Assembly: GCF_000003815.2 (NCBI RefSeq)
Contig: NC_049986.1
Location: forward strand, 11,858,706 to 11,922,705
From: Branchiostoma floridae
Taxonomy: Eukaryota; Chordata; Leptocardii; Amphioxiformes; Branchiostomatidae
Length of the DNA: 64,000 bases
Direction: 5' to 3'
In this document: in pieces, positions 43,108-55,500 of the stretch
Position numbering within the stretch: position 1 is the first letter of the stretch
Layout: each line of letters begins with the position of its first letter
Notes under the pieces: model-generated
Databases searched by the model: none
Told to the model about the DNA's origin: nothing
Seen by the model: the letters and a program-made list of their open reading frames with translations, nothing else
Program-made: the position numbers and the translations under genes

Positions 43108-43704
43108 ACTATGTCATTCTGAAGAACAGTGCTGGATGTCACTCGAAACGCCCGGAAGTAAATCTCCGTTTTTATCCAGTTGTAGAGATTGTATCTGAAT
43201 ATAATAACCATGTTACAACAAAGCAGACTGTGACGGAATCGTGGTCAGTGCCCAACGAATAATAAGATTATGTCGGCAGCACATTTAGAACTTAGTATGT
43301 CATGAAACACATTTAGAAATGTGTCCTGAAGTACTTCTAGAAACGTCCCCAATCTGCCACCCTCAGGTTAACACCTACGTACATGTTCGTCTTGATGCTG
43401 TACATGTGGGTGCTTCCCTACATGTTCTCTGGACCCTTCTGGCCGCCAGCTCCTCTAGATCCATACTGTGGGGAAAACTGGTGGACAAACCTGCTGTACG
43501 TCAACAACGTGGTCAACGATGATAGGATGGTAGGCATAGATTAGTATCCGAGAGAAACTCTATTGCACTGACAATTGTAATAGGTACAATATATGGCAAC
43601 TTACATATACTACTATAGAACTTTATGGGTTCAAGGACTCGCTTTTCCGCGAACCACATTGCTTTGTATAGATTTATGCAATTTTTATGTGTCTTATTTA
43701 AAGT

Positions 43705-43740
<36 letters not shown>

Positions 43741-46700
43741 GTGTATGGGCTGGACCTGGTACCTGGCCAATGATATGCAATTCTTCGTCATTGGAGTTCC
43801 TCTCGTCTACATACTGTACAGGTGTGTGGCATGTTTTACCTGGCGTTGTGTAACTATAAACCCGTGTAGCGGCGTGCTGTCGTTCATAGAGGAATATATA
43901 TATAAGTTTTCTATGGAGTTACTCCATCGTAAATCGACATGTTGCTAATCTATCGTCTTTTAACTAGAATTACGAACTAAAAACAAGTATGATGTCATTT
44001 TGTTTTAAATCTGTTCCATCAGAAAGATAAATGAGTCTTGCGGCTAGGTTAACGTTTTACTTATGATACATCTGCTTACTCCTAGATGGCAGATCCTGGG
44101 GATTGTTGTGAAGCTGGTTCTCCTGTTGGCAAGCTTTATCACCACTGCAGTGATTAGTTGGCACTTTGACCTGAAAGCATCTCTCACGTAAGGATACCGT
44201 CTGATATTCCTAAAAATACAGTAAAGGCAACGACATATATAGCGATTTGAATGACTGTATTGTGTCTTTAAATCCTGACTTTCATGATGCACCTGTATAT
44301 AGGTCATGTAATGAACAAAGCTGGCAAAAGCCTGCAAGTTCAAATGATTCAAAATCATATTTTTTACTTCTTCAAAGCTTTGACCTTACAGTATAAATTG
44401 CTTCGAAGTGACGTACTCCAAATGGCACTGGATCTGTAATGTGAAGGTTTTGTAGTAATAGCACAAACATGACTATAATGTATTATCATAAATATATGCA
44501 TTTCTGTTCCAGGGACATGGTCCATTACTATGATAAACCGTACTGTCGTATCGGACCGTACCTGGTAGGAGTTGCTGTTGGCTGGCTGTTGGTTAAGATA
44601 AAAAAGAAACAGACAAAGAGCAGGGTGAGTCAAACGCATGCAAGATTCGTCAACAATTTTTAGAGCACAAACCCAATGTTCTATTTGACGACCTTTGGTT
44701 AAGAAAATTATAAAGACACGAATGATGACATTTTAATCGCAAATTTGATATCTGCCTGTTTCAGACCTTGAGTGTGCTGATGCTTGTCGGCTGGCTCATT
44801 GCTGCCACCGCTGCCATGGCTGTGTTGTATTCAGTATACGGCCAGTACCACGGCACTACTCTCCAGACGCAAGGCGAGAACGTCCTGTACCTGACTGTCC
44901 ACCGTACCGTCTGGGCCATGGCGATTGGTTGGGTGGTTATCGCATGTTATTATGGATACGGAGGTACACAATAGTTCAATTTCCTGCTTGCGTTAGCCAT
45001 GCACCGATTTCTGTTTTGTTGAATTACAAAACACAGTAATGTGTGATTGTTTTAACAGACACTTGAATTATTATCTGTTCATACAAGTTCACATATACGG
45101 ACCTATGAACGAGTCATATCTCGCATGAACGCCGTTGCCGCTTCTGCCTGTACTTTTGAATCAGTTTCTGTACTTCTGTACTTAATTCTTTTTCAGGTAA
45201 TAGTACTTCATAAGTCTAAAATTCACGAGGCGTTCTAAATTACTAATGCATAGATCACGATGACAAAAAGAAATGGGGATTTTGAGATATAGAAAGTCAC
45301 GATCCCTGAAGGTACAATGCTACAACTATTGTAATTAAGAAGACAAGTACAGGTTGTCCGGCGTTGGACTGGATCACTATTTTCATTAACCATTACGGTG
45401 TACTTTTTACGGTGTTCACTACAGGGGTGGTGGACATCATCCTCTCCTGGGACGCCTGGGTGCCCCTGAGCCGACTGACCTACTGTGCCTACCTGATACA
45501 TATCCTAGTGATGTATGCGGTATACTTCACCAGGGAAGTGCCCATCCACTACTCAACATTCACTATGGTAAGTTGACGTACAATTTTGGGGCCGCGTAGC
45601 ACAGTGGTAGTGTATTCGGCCCGTGACCGAGAGGTCGCCGGTTCGAATCCGCCTGCCGTGTTGCCGGTCTTGTGCCCTTGGGAAAGGCACTTTACACGAC
45701 TTTCCTCACTTTACTCAAGTGAAAAATGAGTCGTCCCTCGGATAGGACGTTAAATGGAGGTCCCGTGTATGGGGAGAGTCACACCCCATGCACGTTAAAG
45801 AACCCCCATACGTGCGATGGTGCGGTGTGGTTGGAGCAAACCCTTCTGTCTGGAGTTGGTGATTCACTTCAAATCACCCGGTTGTAGGCCTGGCGAACCT
45901 CCATACCGTATCAGCCACACGGTGATTTACATCATTCACCCGGACGGGAGACCTGGCGCATCCCCGTCTTGTAATTAGCCAGCGAAAGGGTATGTCACCC
46001 CGTAAGGGGCGGTATCACCCCGTCGTGTGTAAACATGTGCGAACATGTGTGATCACGTCGACCGATGATGATGATGATGTACAATTATGTAAAAATGACA
46101 AAGTTGATTAATAGGATGTACATGCATTAGTCTTCCTGATAGTTACCTTTGTCACGAGGATATGTTGGGGGTCTGAAGCAAAGGTCTGTGTACCAAAGGT
46201 CTGTTTTCCTCTGAGGAAGAGATTTAGGTCATTTCAACATTGAGTCACCAATCTCCAACTTATGATACAGGTGATTTTCACAAAACATAGGCGGGTACAC
46301 ATACTAACTAACTGAATAGGATGTACATACATGCATCATATACTTACCTTCGGCAGAAGGTATGTCTGGAGGTCAAGTTGAATTGGTGTTTTGATTGTCT
46401 GAGAAGAGGATAACTGGCAAATCTTTCAGTGAATTGTATTGATATTCAGTATGTATCTCCAAGCAGATCTTGCAGTGGCATAAGATAGTATCATAAGCTG
46501 GGGGAGGAGGCCAATGAAACTCTTCTGCCGCTAAACTCCTTCCCAAGCTTATGATGCTATCTTAAGCCAATGATATTGAATTGGACGAGAGAACGAGTAA
46601 ACAATTTTAGGTTTTCATTGTTTCCATAAAACAGGTCTACAATTATCTATAACACAGACTGAAGTAGGTTTTGGATATCACAGAACATGTCTTGGGCTAA

Positions 46701-46877
46701 AATTAATTTTCTAGTCTCACGTTAATCAATTGGCTGACTTTCAACGCCCGTTTGACTTTTTTCCAGATCTATTTCTTCTTGGGGCACGTGACTCTATCCT
46801 ATGGTTTGGCCTTCCTGGTGTCTGTGGCAGTGGAAGCACCATTGATGGGACTGGAGAAAATCCTCTTCAATAAATAA
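38303..46877 (+). CDS. nrf-6-like: Nose resistant to fluoxetine (nrf-6)-like membrane acyltransferase
   Basis: Sixteen exons, all in phase: 38303-38603, 39384-39565, 40326-40428, 40667-40766, 40895-40991, 41291-41393, 41770-41937, 42249-42342, 42835-42936, 43367-43529, 43742-43821, 44086-44187, 44513-44624, 44765-44963, 45425-45567, 46767-46877; 719 residues. A signal peptide (MRLLLYICLCSAVV...) leads into a cysteine-bearing NRF domain (about 30-200; GKPPSGILNGN, LGVCVPNSC). Then come a membrane helix (about 250-275), a short acidic linker and a multi-pass acyltransferase-3 domain from about 300: LHGIRFISMTWVILGHTY, VSVDTFFFLSG, FHRYWRLTPTYM, LSRLTYCAYLIH. In worms, nrf-6/ndg-4 relatives affect uptake of drugs and lipids; the exact substrate is unknown. 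A polyadenylation signal follows at 47085. The gene converges on PSMD5. Confidence 0.93.
39643..39917. mobile_element. Tc1/mariner-type MITE with TA target duplication
   Basis: In intron 2 of the NRF-like gene, TA-CAGTCAAGCCTGTATCAG followed by CGGCCACC is mirrored by GAGTGGCCGCTATAGAAAGG followed by TTTGAGTG-TA. The inverted ends span about 28 bases with a few mismatches, and TA flanks both sides (39643-39644, 39916-39917). The body has further GTGGCCAC-type repeats but no ORF. Confidence 0.78.
43045..43104. repeat. (TA)n microsatellite
   Basis: About 30 TA units in intron 9 of the NRF-like gene, following short CTATATC repeats. Confidence 0.95.
43708..43737 (+). repeat. (CT)15 microsatellite forming a splice-site pyrimidine tract
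   Basis: Fifteen CT units end 2 bases before the AG (43740-43741) of the exon 11 acceptor in the NRF-like gene, so the simple repeat itself is the polypyrimidine tract. It also explains a minus-strand frame with an alternating Arg-Glu run, which is not a gene. Confidence 0.92.
45586..46078 (+). mobile_element. Intact tRNA-derived SINE
   Basis: The head has an A box (TAGCACAGTGG at 45597) and a B box (GGTTCGAATCC at 45640-45650), the RNA polymerase III promoter of a tRNA. A long body follows with GGATAGGACGTTAAATGGAG and CACGTTAAAGAACCC, a central part of the kind shared by many marine invertebrate SINEs. The tail is (GAT)n. A perfect 8-base duplication, GTACAATT, flanks it (45578-45585 and 46079-46086), so the insertion is young. 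It sits 18 bases after the exon 15 donor of the NRF-like gene. Confidence 0.92.
46100..46420 (+). repeat. Degenerate tandem repeat
   Basis: AATAGGATGTACAT with CTTACCTT/AGTTACCTT and GTCTGGAGGTC/GGGGGTCTGAAG occurs at about 46108-46230 and again at about 46314-46420, with intervening similar phrases. These are roughly 200-base diverged units in the last intron of the NRF-like gene. Confidence 0.4.
46477..46568. mobile_element. 92-base fold-back MITE
   Basis: GGCATAAGATAGTATCATAA followed by GCTGGGGGAGGAG is mirrored by CTCCTTCCCAAGCTTATGAT followed by GCTATCTTAAGCC. The arms pair over about 33 bases. No clear target duplication is seen. It lies in the last intron of the NRF-like gene. Confidence 0.7.
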
Positions 46878-47084
46878 GATGGAAATTAGACATTTTTTAA
46901 TATGCTACTTTAAACTGAAAGGGATTCATCATCTGCAATGGAGAAGTGCTGGTACTTTGACTCAAGCTTCCTGCAGAATCTCTTGATATTAAAGGATGTT
47001 GTCTTTGACAAATGAAACACTATAATAGTACTGTGAATCAACATTTGCCAACATGATCATTTACATACAGCTTAATCAAATATA

Positions 47085-47090
47085 AATAAA
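47085..47090 (+). terminator. Polyadenylation signal of the NRF-like gene
   Basis: AATAAA about 210 bases after the stop codon. The 450 bases between here and the PSMD5 stop at 47540 are AT-rich and hold both 3' untranslated regions. Confidence 0.6.
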
Positions 47091-47539
47091 GATATGACAA
47101 CCAAGATTCCCTTCCTTGTATTACTAAATGAATGGATTAAAGACCTCTATAAGTATGTGTGCTCTCAAGCAAAGTCAAAAGGTTCTATTTGCAATGTTTG
47201 AACAGAGATCAGCAACACAATATACTATTAGGAACATTCATGCCACATGAAAATTTAACAGTCTTTACTGAAAATGAATATGTTCAACACTTTTCAAGGT
47301 ATATATGCACCATACATTTTCCACTAAAGAATACATCTCTTACAAATACACATCTCTATTACAACCTAGTAGCATGGAACCAGACCATTTGAAGTATAAC
47401 CTCTTAACCTCAACATTTTGAGGAACTTTGCACCTATACTGTACAGAATATGGAAAGGTTCCACTAGAATCTATGGTTTTTCAAACTATGTTTTCTCAAA
47501 CAACAAATTCAAATAGACGTAACAACTTCGTAGCAAACA

Positions 47540-50500
47540 CTAGTTTGAACCCTCCATTGCAACTTCTGCCTGTACTCGGACATAGAAAGGCCCTTGTCGG
47601 TAATACTCCTTCAACTTCAGATAAAATGGAGATCCAAATGTTTCCAAAGCTGTGGAGGATTCTACCAAAGCCTTGATGACTTCATAACGAGCCTCTTTAC
47701 CCATCTTGTCCTTCTCTGTGGATCTATCCACAAGGTACTCCACAAAGCCTGGGAAGTTAGCCATGGCCCGCTGAGCCCATGGCTGGTTACCGAGAGCCTG
47801 TAGGACGGCTAAACCAGCACAATGTAAGTTTTGGAATGGTTGCTGGACTATAGACATGAGAGTGTCCATGGGTTTTGGACTGAAGGTATTGAACCAGCCT
47901 TCTAACATGGACAGCTGGTCTTCTGTGTGATCTGTAACCTGCAAAATAGCCAAGAGAAAATTAATTAGTCATAGATGTGGTGCTCACTAGAACAAACAAA
48001 CAGTATAACTCATAAATGGAGAAACTTTAACACAGACAAATCTTGAAAACCATAGGTGCCTTAACCTCTTCTCTGATGACTTGTGCTAATGCCAATAAAA
48101 GATGAAGCATATACAAACACACATCAAAGGATGGGTAAATCTTGTATTGTGAATTCACATTAAAAGAGTCTGAAAGCTATTATCATTGTCATCAGTACTC
48201 TTCTTGCAAGATGCACCAAGCAAAGCTATAGCTATAAAATGTAGCTACAGCACAGTGGTTGTCAATTATACTGTCATGTGCATTGTCTGACCTGAAGAGA
48301 GAAGAGGGAAGCCAGGGTTGTCAGCCCATACATCCTCATCTCAGTAGGAGGGTTCAGAACAATCCTACCAAACTGTTTTAAACAGTCTGTCCATGCATTC
48401 CCTGTAAAACAAAACAAGGTCTGTTAAAAACTTGCAACTTTAAAACTATTAGTATGCAGTATATGTCAGGTAGGTGTTTTCCTGATTTATCATGTGAAAA
48501 ATTCAAACATGGACAGCTGGTCATGTTTGCTATAATCCAAACCATGTAACAATGTTATCAAGAACCTTTAGCTATTCTTTATGCTGTCTCCAGGATATAA
48601 CTTAAAATGTTTTTGTGATATCTCACATCAAATCCAATAGAAAATTTCCACTTTTTTTACTTAAACTAATGTTTCGTGGGCAAGTACAGAAATATTTCGT
48701 CTATGGAAATTTTGTCATTTGCCTTAAGATATTTCATTACAAGCAACATCCCAAGTGTGCTACTTACTACTACTAGATACCAGTCGAAAAAACGGACCAA
48801 GACCAATATCCTACCTTGTTTTTCAAGGGCCATTTTCCCATCTGGCCTTGATCCTACCATCCCTACTGTTTCTACAGCGATCTTCACCATGGTAGGGTCC
48901 CTGCTGTCCAGAGACTCAAACACTATCTTCATAAACGCCCCATGGTGTTCCATGGTCTCATCCGGCCGTATAGATGCCATGGTCCCAAAGAACTTTATCA
49001 CTCCTACAATGGAAGGAAAAGATCAAGACATTTTAAAGAAAGGATGTAATCTTAACATCAAAATAAGGACAGAACCATACATCTATGCAACGAGTGGATA
49101 GGCAAGCAAACACGAGACCAAGGTTTGACTTCTGGCTAGACATAGAAATATGCACTAAACACAACTGTCTTTACCAATGTTAGGTGAATTTGATAGGGGA
49201 GGTAAAAGGTGGTGAAGGAGAGGGATGGGCTCCACCCTGTGGATAACAAGCTACTGCCCCTATGGTTGCAAAGAAGCTAAAGAACTACCTTTTCTACGTG
49301 TTAAATTTGAGTGTTCTAAGTGTGACATAGGACTGTGACCTTTACCAGGTATGTAAAAACTTGACATTGGGTCACTGTCTGCTGCGGTGAGCATGGTCTC
49401 CAATTTACCCACAACCCCCTGCTGCTCCAGCCAGTTCAGTCCGTGTGTACTCTGGGCCAAGCTGCTCAGCATGTCGATGCAGTTGACCTTAAAAAACACA
49501 TAACGATAGATAAAAATGACAACAAGAGGATGATCACATTGTAGTTCCATGGTATCTTGAATCCCTTGCTTTAAGGCCGTCATCAATTATACTTATATAG
49601 GCTACCGATAATACACCCAGCATTTGTGCATCTTTGCGCACCATAACTTTGTTTCTAGCTCTGAATGCACCAGAAGTCACTATATTCATAAGCCTATAGC
49701 GTATGCAGTCTCTGCAATGTTGAACCTCCCCATTGAAGAAATATAACTATGATATATTTTAGTTTCCTTTATTGGTGCTCCATGCATGATATTGCTGACA
49801 ACATAGAAAAAAAGTGGGGTGTGTCTGATTAGATTTAAACAGGAAACTCTGATGCATCTCTTGCCAAGGCACACAAGTAACCAGTGTCCAAGATCAAGAT
49901 CAGGTACCTGAACAAGAACGTCTCCACCGCTGAGTTCTCCTGTGAGTTGAGTCAACAGACCAGAATCACTGCAGTACTGAAGCGCCAGGGGTGAGATGGC
50001 CTGGAGATTCACCAGCACCTGCAGACATGGACCAGGATATGAATCAGAGAGAGAAAACTATTCTTAAGTGACTAATTCAAACTTGAACTTTATAATACAG
50101 TGATCTCAATATCTTCAGCCTCTTAGCCATTCAGGGTTATTGCAGCAGACGTGCCGCACATTTCCAACGGAGAAAGAACAATTTTGCCAAACGTCAAACC
50201 ATATCAACGAACCCCACAACACACCATATGCACCATCACAAAACAAAATATTTCATGCAGGTTTGAGTTTTCAAACTCTTGTTGCCATTGGTAATGACCT
50301 AATGAAATGGTGTGACATCATACAAACCTCGTACACCCTGTACCGAATGACATCACTCTCCTTCATCACTCTTTGTAACTCCTCCAGCAGGTTTCCCGTG
50401 AAGAGAACCCTTAGCCCGGCCTCGCAGGCTCCCAGGCGAGTGATGACATTCCCAGCCATGGTGGCCACAGACAGCTCTGTGTCTGCCAGACTCTGTACTG

Positions 50501-51873
50501 TGTGTAACAGTAGGTCATGGCAGGTCACGAGTTCCTGAATGTGGACAATAGTATCCGTGCATCTGTAGATCTGTAAAATAAGACAAAATACGTTTTACAG
50601 TTTCACTATTTGATAACATATGATATTGCCATTTCAGCTAAGAACAATAACACTACAGATTGACAATTTGATGGTATGCATTGATAACAGTTAGACATCC
50701 AGGTAAATTCTTCCAAAATCATATCCTGCTACTTGAGTACCTGCTATTTTTCATAATTTATGGTATGATTGTCAATTAGGAAAAGTTGCCTGTAACTTAC
50801 TTTAAAAATCCTAATAGATAAGTTTTGCCTAGGGGTAAAAATAACTTGTTCATCTTGATGTTTCTAACTTCTGATCAAGAGATAATGTTATTAAACTGCT
50901 GACACACAATCATCTTTTTTGTTAGCCGTGAAATGACACATTATAGACATAGATAGAGATATAGTATAGCTTGAGGAGTTGTGTCTCACTGCTACTTTTT
51001 GGTAATAAATCAAGTTGTATGAGTAGCTCTGTTCTGTACCTCCGTCAGACAGAGTTCTCTGACGTCTGCCCGCGGGTGCACCACTCCTCTCTGCAGGGGT
51101 TCTCGGAACTGTTGGAGGACGATGGAAGGGCTGTGGGCATCCAGCAACTTCTTCAGCACATACGAACACTCCGCAATCTGTTCCCTGTTATATAAACATT
51201 GGCAAGAACACCATTCACTTTATTCAATATTCACATGAATCTCAGAAATACTGTAAAATTAATTCATTTAATTCATCTAACATTTCAAGCTCATGAGTAT
51301 GCAAACTTTCTTGCACTTAAAACAACCTTTCTACTTCCAAAGACGTCCTTGCTACTTCGTGGCAATAGATTTCGCAGTCAGGCATACAAAGAAACCACGA
51401 CGTGACCGCGACAATTTCACGTTTTTACAGTATAAGCAAGCTAGCAGGTGAACCAACTCGATGCTACCTAGTCAACAACAACAACTACCTAGTCGTGGCC
51501 ATCCTTGGTTTAAACAGAAGGCTCCTTTTACTAGTGATACCATATAATTGACCCCCTGAGTCTTAGGATATGTCTACAATCAAATGTTTTCTTTCGGAGC
51601 ACAGTACAGCATAATTATGTCGTCTGCTAGAAACACATGCATGAAGCAGCCAAAGTGACTTGCAGGTTTGAACCGCCGAAGTTGAGGGAAGATAACGCAC
51701 CCATTAGATGAGTTCAGGCAGTCAAATAAGGCATTCAGCGGCACGTTAGTGACCAGATCTTCCAGCGCTGATGGATGCACAGCATTGACAGCAACTTTCA
51801 GCTCTGTTAACGTCTCCAAAGGGTCATCTTCTGTTGATAAACTTTCCAACAAACGTGTTATCGAGTCGGCCAT
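47540..51873 (-). CDS. PSMD5: 26S proteasome assembly chaperone PSMD5 (S5b)
   Basis: PSMD5 binds the base ATPases PSMC2/PSMC1 and guides assembly of the 19S regulatory particle. Eight exons, all in phase: 51701-51873, 51040-51184, 50328-50570, 49908-50018, 49346-49487, 48815-49003, 48292-48401, 47540-47938; 503 residues against 504 in human. The protein is an all-helical ARM/HEAT-like solenoid. Diagnostic matches to human include DVIRYRVYE, SGLLTQLTGELSGGDVLV, ADSDPMSSFYIPG, KFFGTMA, DPTMVKIAVETVGMVGS, NQPWAQRAM, PGFVEYLVDRS and the C-terminal QGPFYVRV. The start ATG at 51873 begins MADSITRLLESLS; nothing upstream in frame is a better start. It shares a short divergent promoter with CCDC180 and converges on the NRF-like gene. 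Confidence 0.96.
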
Positions 51874-52583
51874 TTTGGACACTGAAATCTCGCGAAGTCT
51901 CGCACAGCGCGAGACTTGGGTAGGCGAGAGTTGGTGAAGAAAATGGCGACGAACTTGTTTACGGTTGTTACCAATGAACTAAAGTTTGTCAAAATACAAG
52001 AAAACTAGGACAACAGGTGGGTCGATATTGGCTTGTCGTACTGCTACACCCTACTGTTAACGCAAGAAACGGCATTGGTGTCGTCTGTGTTGTCCTGTTG
52101 CGAAGTGTTCCGTTATAAATCGGTTGCCTAGGAGCCAGAATCTCGAGGGGGGGGGGGTACTGTGATTTTGTTTTTTGTGATGTCAAACTTTACCTTACTA
52201 CGGTAAGTGAGAAAAGAAAATTGTACCAGATGTTAGGTAGCCATATACTTATCAACAGCTGTTGTTATTCGCCACAGTCGACTGTAATACCGCCATAGCT
52301 AGGGTTCCAACTAAGCTCCTTGCAAACGAATAATTTCTGACAGTTTTTCAAATCATGAGTAATTTGCGGCACTTTTCGTATAAATTTCAATGACAAATCT
52401 TTATCCCAGGTCTCAGGGTAAGTAAACACTATTAAATTTATACAAGGACATTATATATAATCAAATCATAATACATGTAACGGTTATATGAATTAAATAT
52501 TCATATGAAGACCTTGTAATTATCGTTTTTTACACTTCAGGTGTTTGAACTCTGTGACAGTTATTAATAAGCAACAACAGATC
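51874..52583. promoter_or_regulatory. Bidirectional promoter of PSMD5 and CCDC180
   Basis: The two start codons are 710 bases apart, head to head. A TCTCGCGA element (51888-51895), a known core-promoter motif of housekeeping and bidirectional promoters, lies just above the PSMD5 ATG, followed by inverted repeats of GCGAGAC/GTCTCGC. On the CCDC180 side, a donor (TCAGG/GTAAGT at 52417) and an acceptor (CACTTCAG at 52540) indicate a 5' untranslated exon ending at 52417. A run of ten G lies at about 52148-52157. Confidence 0.55.
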
Positions 52584-55500
52584 ATGGCAGAAACGCAGGC
52601 AGCACCACCTGTCAGAGTGGCTCCCAGTGGCAAGGTCTACAGGCAGATCTTTGATGCTGAGGTATGTGCAGTAGTTTGGGTGGTCAATACACTTGAAAGG
52701 GTTTCTGGAAAAGTTGGGCTAGGCTAGTGGGGTGGACTACTTCAGTGGGCTACCCTTCCTGGGCCCCAAGGATATGCCTTAGGTTTTGGCATGTAAATTG
52801 TAATGGAGTTTCCTTGAGAAAAAAATAAGTCAATAACAATAACAGAACTAAGCCATATAAGACATATTCCAATTCACATGATTCATGTGTCACAAGACCC
52901 AACTGTATAGACATATGGATCAAATTCTGGAGGTTTGGACCCCACATGGGTGTTTGGTGGCGACTTGAAGCATTTTGGGGGCAGCTTCAGGTGCTGTCTT
53001 CTGGCATCAAAGCTCTGGATGTAAAAGAACCCAACACACTTGTAGAGATGACCAGCGTGACCCGGTATGCATGGCTGAAAATGTGAGCTATAGCAAAGGC
53101 ATATTGCACTATCACCAGTTTTCTTGGACTCATTTATACAAATGTCCTTCCAGGTTCAGCTAGTCAAGTCCTATGACAAAGCCAAGGAGAAGCCCCGAGC
53201 CACGCCCACCTCTGGTCTCCTCCCCCTGGTACATGAGGGCAGGGCCACCACTGGGACCGGCATCCTTACCTCCAGGCAAAAGACATGGATAGAAGGCATG
53301 CCCAATGACTCCACCATAGAAAATCCAGTATTGTACAGGTAAGAGAAGTCTCTAGCAATTGGGTGTCACGAACATAAGTGGTAGAAACACACCTTGTCCA
53401 ACTGCTGAATGCGTGGAGGATATTTACATTGTATGATAGCTGGTCCTTATGCAAGTTTTCAGCAATCATAACTGTATTTTTCTTATCATTAAAAACATGA
53501 CTTATGTGAAGTTTGTTATAGTAAATACTAATAAACGTACTGGCATCCTGAAAACTTTTTTTCAGTTTTTTTGTTAGCCTACAAGATTCTATATACATGT
53601 GTACATTTAAATTGCTTTTTTTTTTATTTTACACAATTTCCACTGCAGTTGTCTGTACCCTAGTTTTTACATGTTGTTGTACATTTTTTTATGTTTTCTG
53701 TTCTGTATTCATCTACAGGAAAGCTGTGAACTTGATAAGTGATAGGTCAAAGGAACCTGAGTCTTTAACAGCTGCCAGGGAGGTTAGGGGCCTGGAGGAT
53801 GTTGTTGGTAAGTAAAAGTTACTTTAATAAATTCAGAAGTCATTAACTTGTGCATGTGTCTTGTCATTAACTTCTAGTCTACTTGGTCAAAGAAGGAAAT
53901 TGTGCGAAGGTAACAAACTGTGTTTCCATCCTTCACAGTTGCTGAGAAAACTGGCTCCGACATCATAGAGAGAATAGCAGAGAGCAGAAGACAAAGGTGA
54001 GAAACCTTAATTGGTCCAAGAGGAAAAATATTTGAAAGAGATTTGTCTGTTGTTCACTTAAACAAATGAACTTAATCTAAATAAACCAAGAAGTTACGAA
54101 GCATGCTTTGCTTAGTTGACGGGTTCGCGAAACTGCTTAACATCATTTTGATTAAAGATTTCGTTTCTGATGCACTAAATTAGATGTACATAGCTGTTGG
54201 TTTCTTGTACAAACAAGATAATCCATTAAGTGGCCCTAAACATGTCCATGGGTGTTCTTAGCTTGAATTGTTTGTAATCTTCCCTGTTGTCAGACATGAG
54301 AGTACTCTGGAGGACATGCATCAGGAGTTGGGAGTCATAAGTACAGTAAGTATTCCTCATATTCATCCATTAAGTATACCTCATATACATCTATACAAAG
54401 AGGTCCCAGTTATTGTGACCAGTTATACCGTACCTTTCTTCTTTTGATCTAGGACTAATGCAAAATATTTGGTAAATGTGGAATGACTGTTGCGATTGTA
54501 GGTCTCAAACCATGTAAATCTTTCTTTCCCTAGGATACAGAGCCAAAGATAGCCAACCTTGGGGAGACACTGATGGGTTATCTGGAGGAGAATGACCAAG
54601 GTGGGGTTGATAAGAAATTGTCATGGCATGAAAAAAAATGCACCTTATATACATTGTATTAGATATAACACATTGAATACTGGAGGTGGCATTGAGTTTT
54701 GGGTAGTGCAATCATTATTTGGAAGGAAATTCCAAAACACCTTGGGTAGAATATCTAGACTAACACTTACAGCAGACCTCCAATTTCAAGACCTACCATT
54801 ACTGAAACTACAACAGACAAACTTCTGTACCAGCACTACTGACAAGTGTAACATCAACAAGATGATGGTGGCCACCTAACATGAAGAAGAAGAACTTCAA
54901 ATGCCCTCAATATCTAATGTAACAGTTGTAACTTTTATTCTATGAATTTACTGTTAATTGTTACAAGTACATGTATAGCATACATTTTCCTTGCCTCTAT
55001 TCCTCAGAAATTGACCAACTGCTGTCCAGGATAGCAGATGACAGTGAGCTGATAGACTACAGTCTACAGCAGCTGAGGGATCTCTGGGTTATGGTGGCCT
55101 CACAGTCGTCTGTCCGCAGGGAAAAAATACATGAGCTTGACTCAGAGCTCCAGAAGGTAGAGGATAGCAGAATGGACCAGGTAATTACACATGATTGTAT
55201 ATTGTTTTCATTGTTTCATTTAGTATATCTCATTGTTGCCACACTTTTCATATACATGTATGTAACTGTAAGTGCAAATATCAAATACTATCCCATTGAG
55301 AAATATTGACTCTCAATATAACAATACTTTTATGTCATTTACACTTTTGATGTCAGAAATCAGTTTGTTAAATCAGAAGCATTTGGCGATAAAATAGGTC
55401 ATACATGTACATTTGTACTTGTATTTACATTGATAATCTGGATCAAATGAAATGTGTTATTCCAGATTTCTGAAGTGTTGCAGAGTTATGCCAAGACTCT

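Noticed and set aside
43513-43791. Minus-strand frame with an alternating Arg-Glu run
   Set aside because: It is the antisense reading of the (CT)15 microsatellite and of exons of the NRF-like gene.
45588-45660. tRNA gene
   Set aside because: A and B boxes are present, but they form the head of a SINE with a GAT tail and target duplication, and a clean cloverleaf was not evident.
51873-51882. Upstream start extending PSMD5 by three residues
   Set aside because: The codon at 51882 is GTG rather than ATG; the ATG at 51873 gives the expected length.
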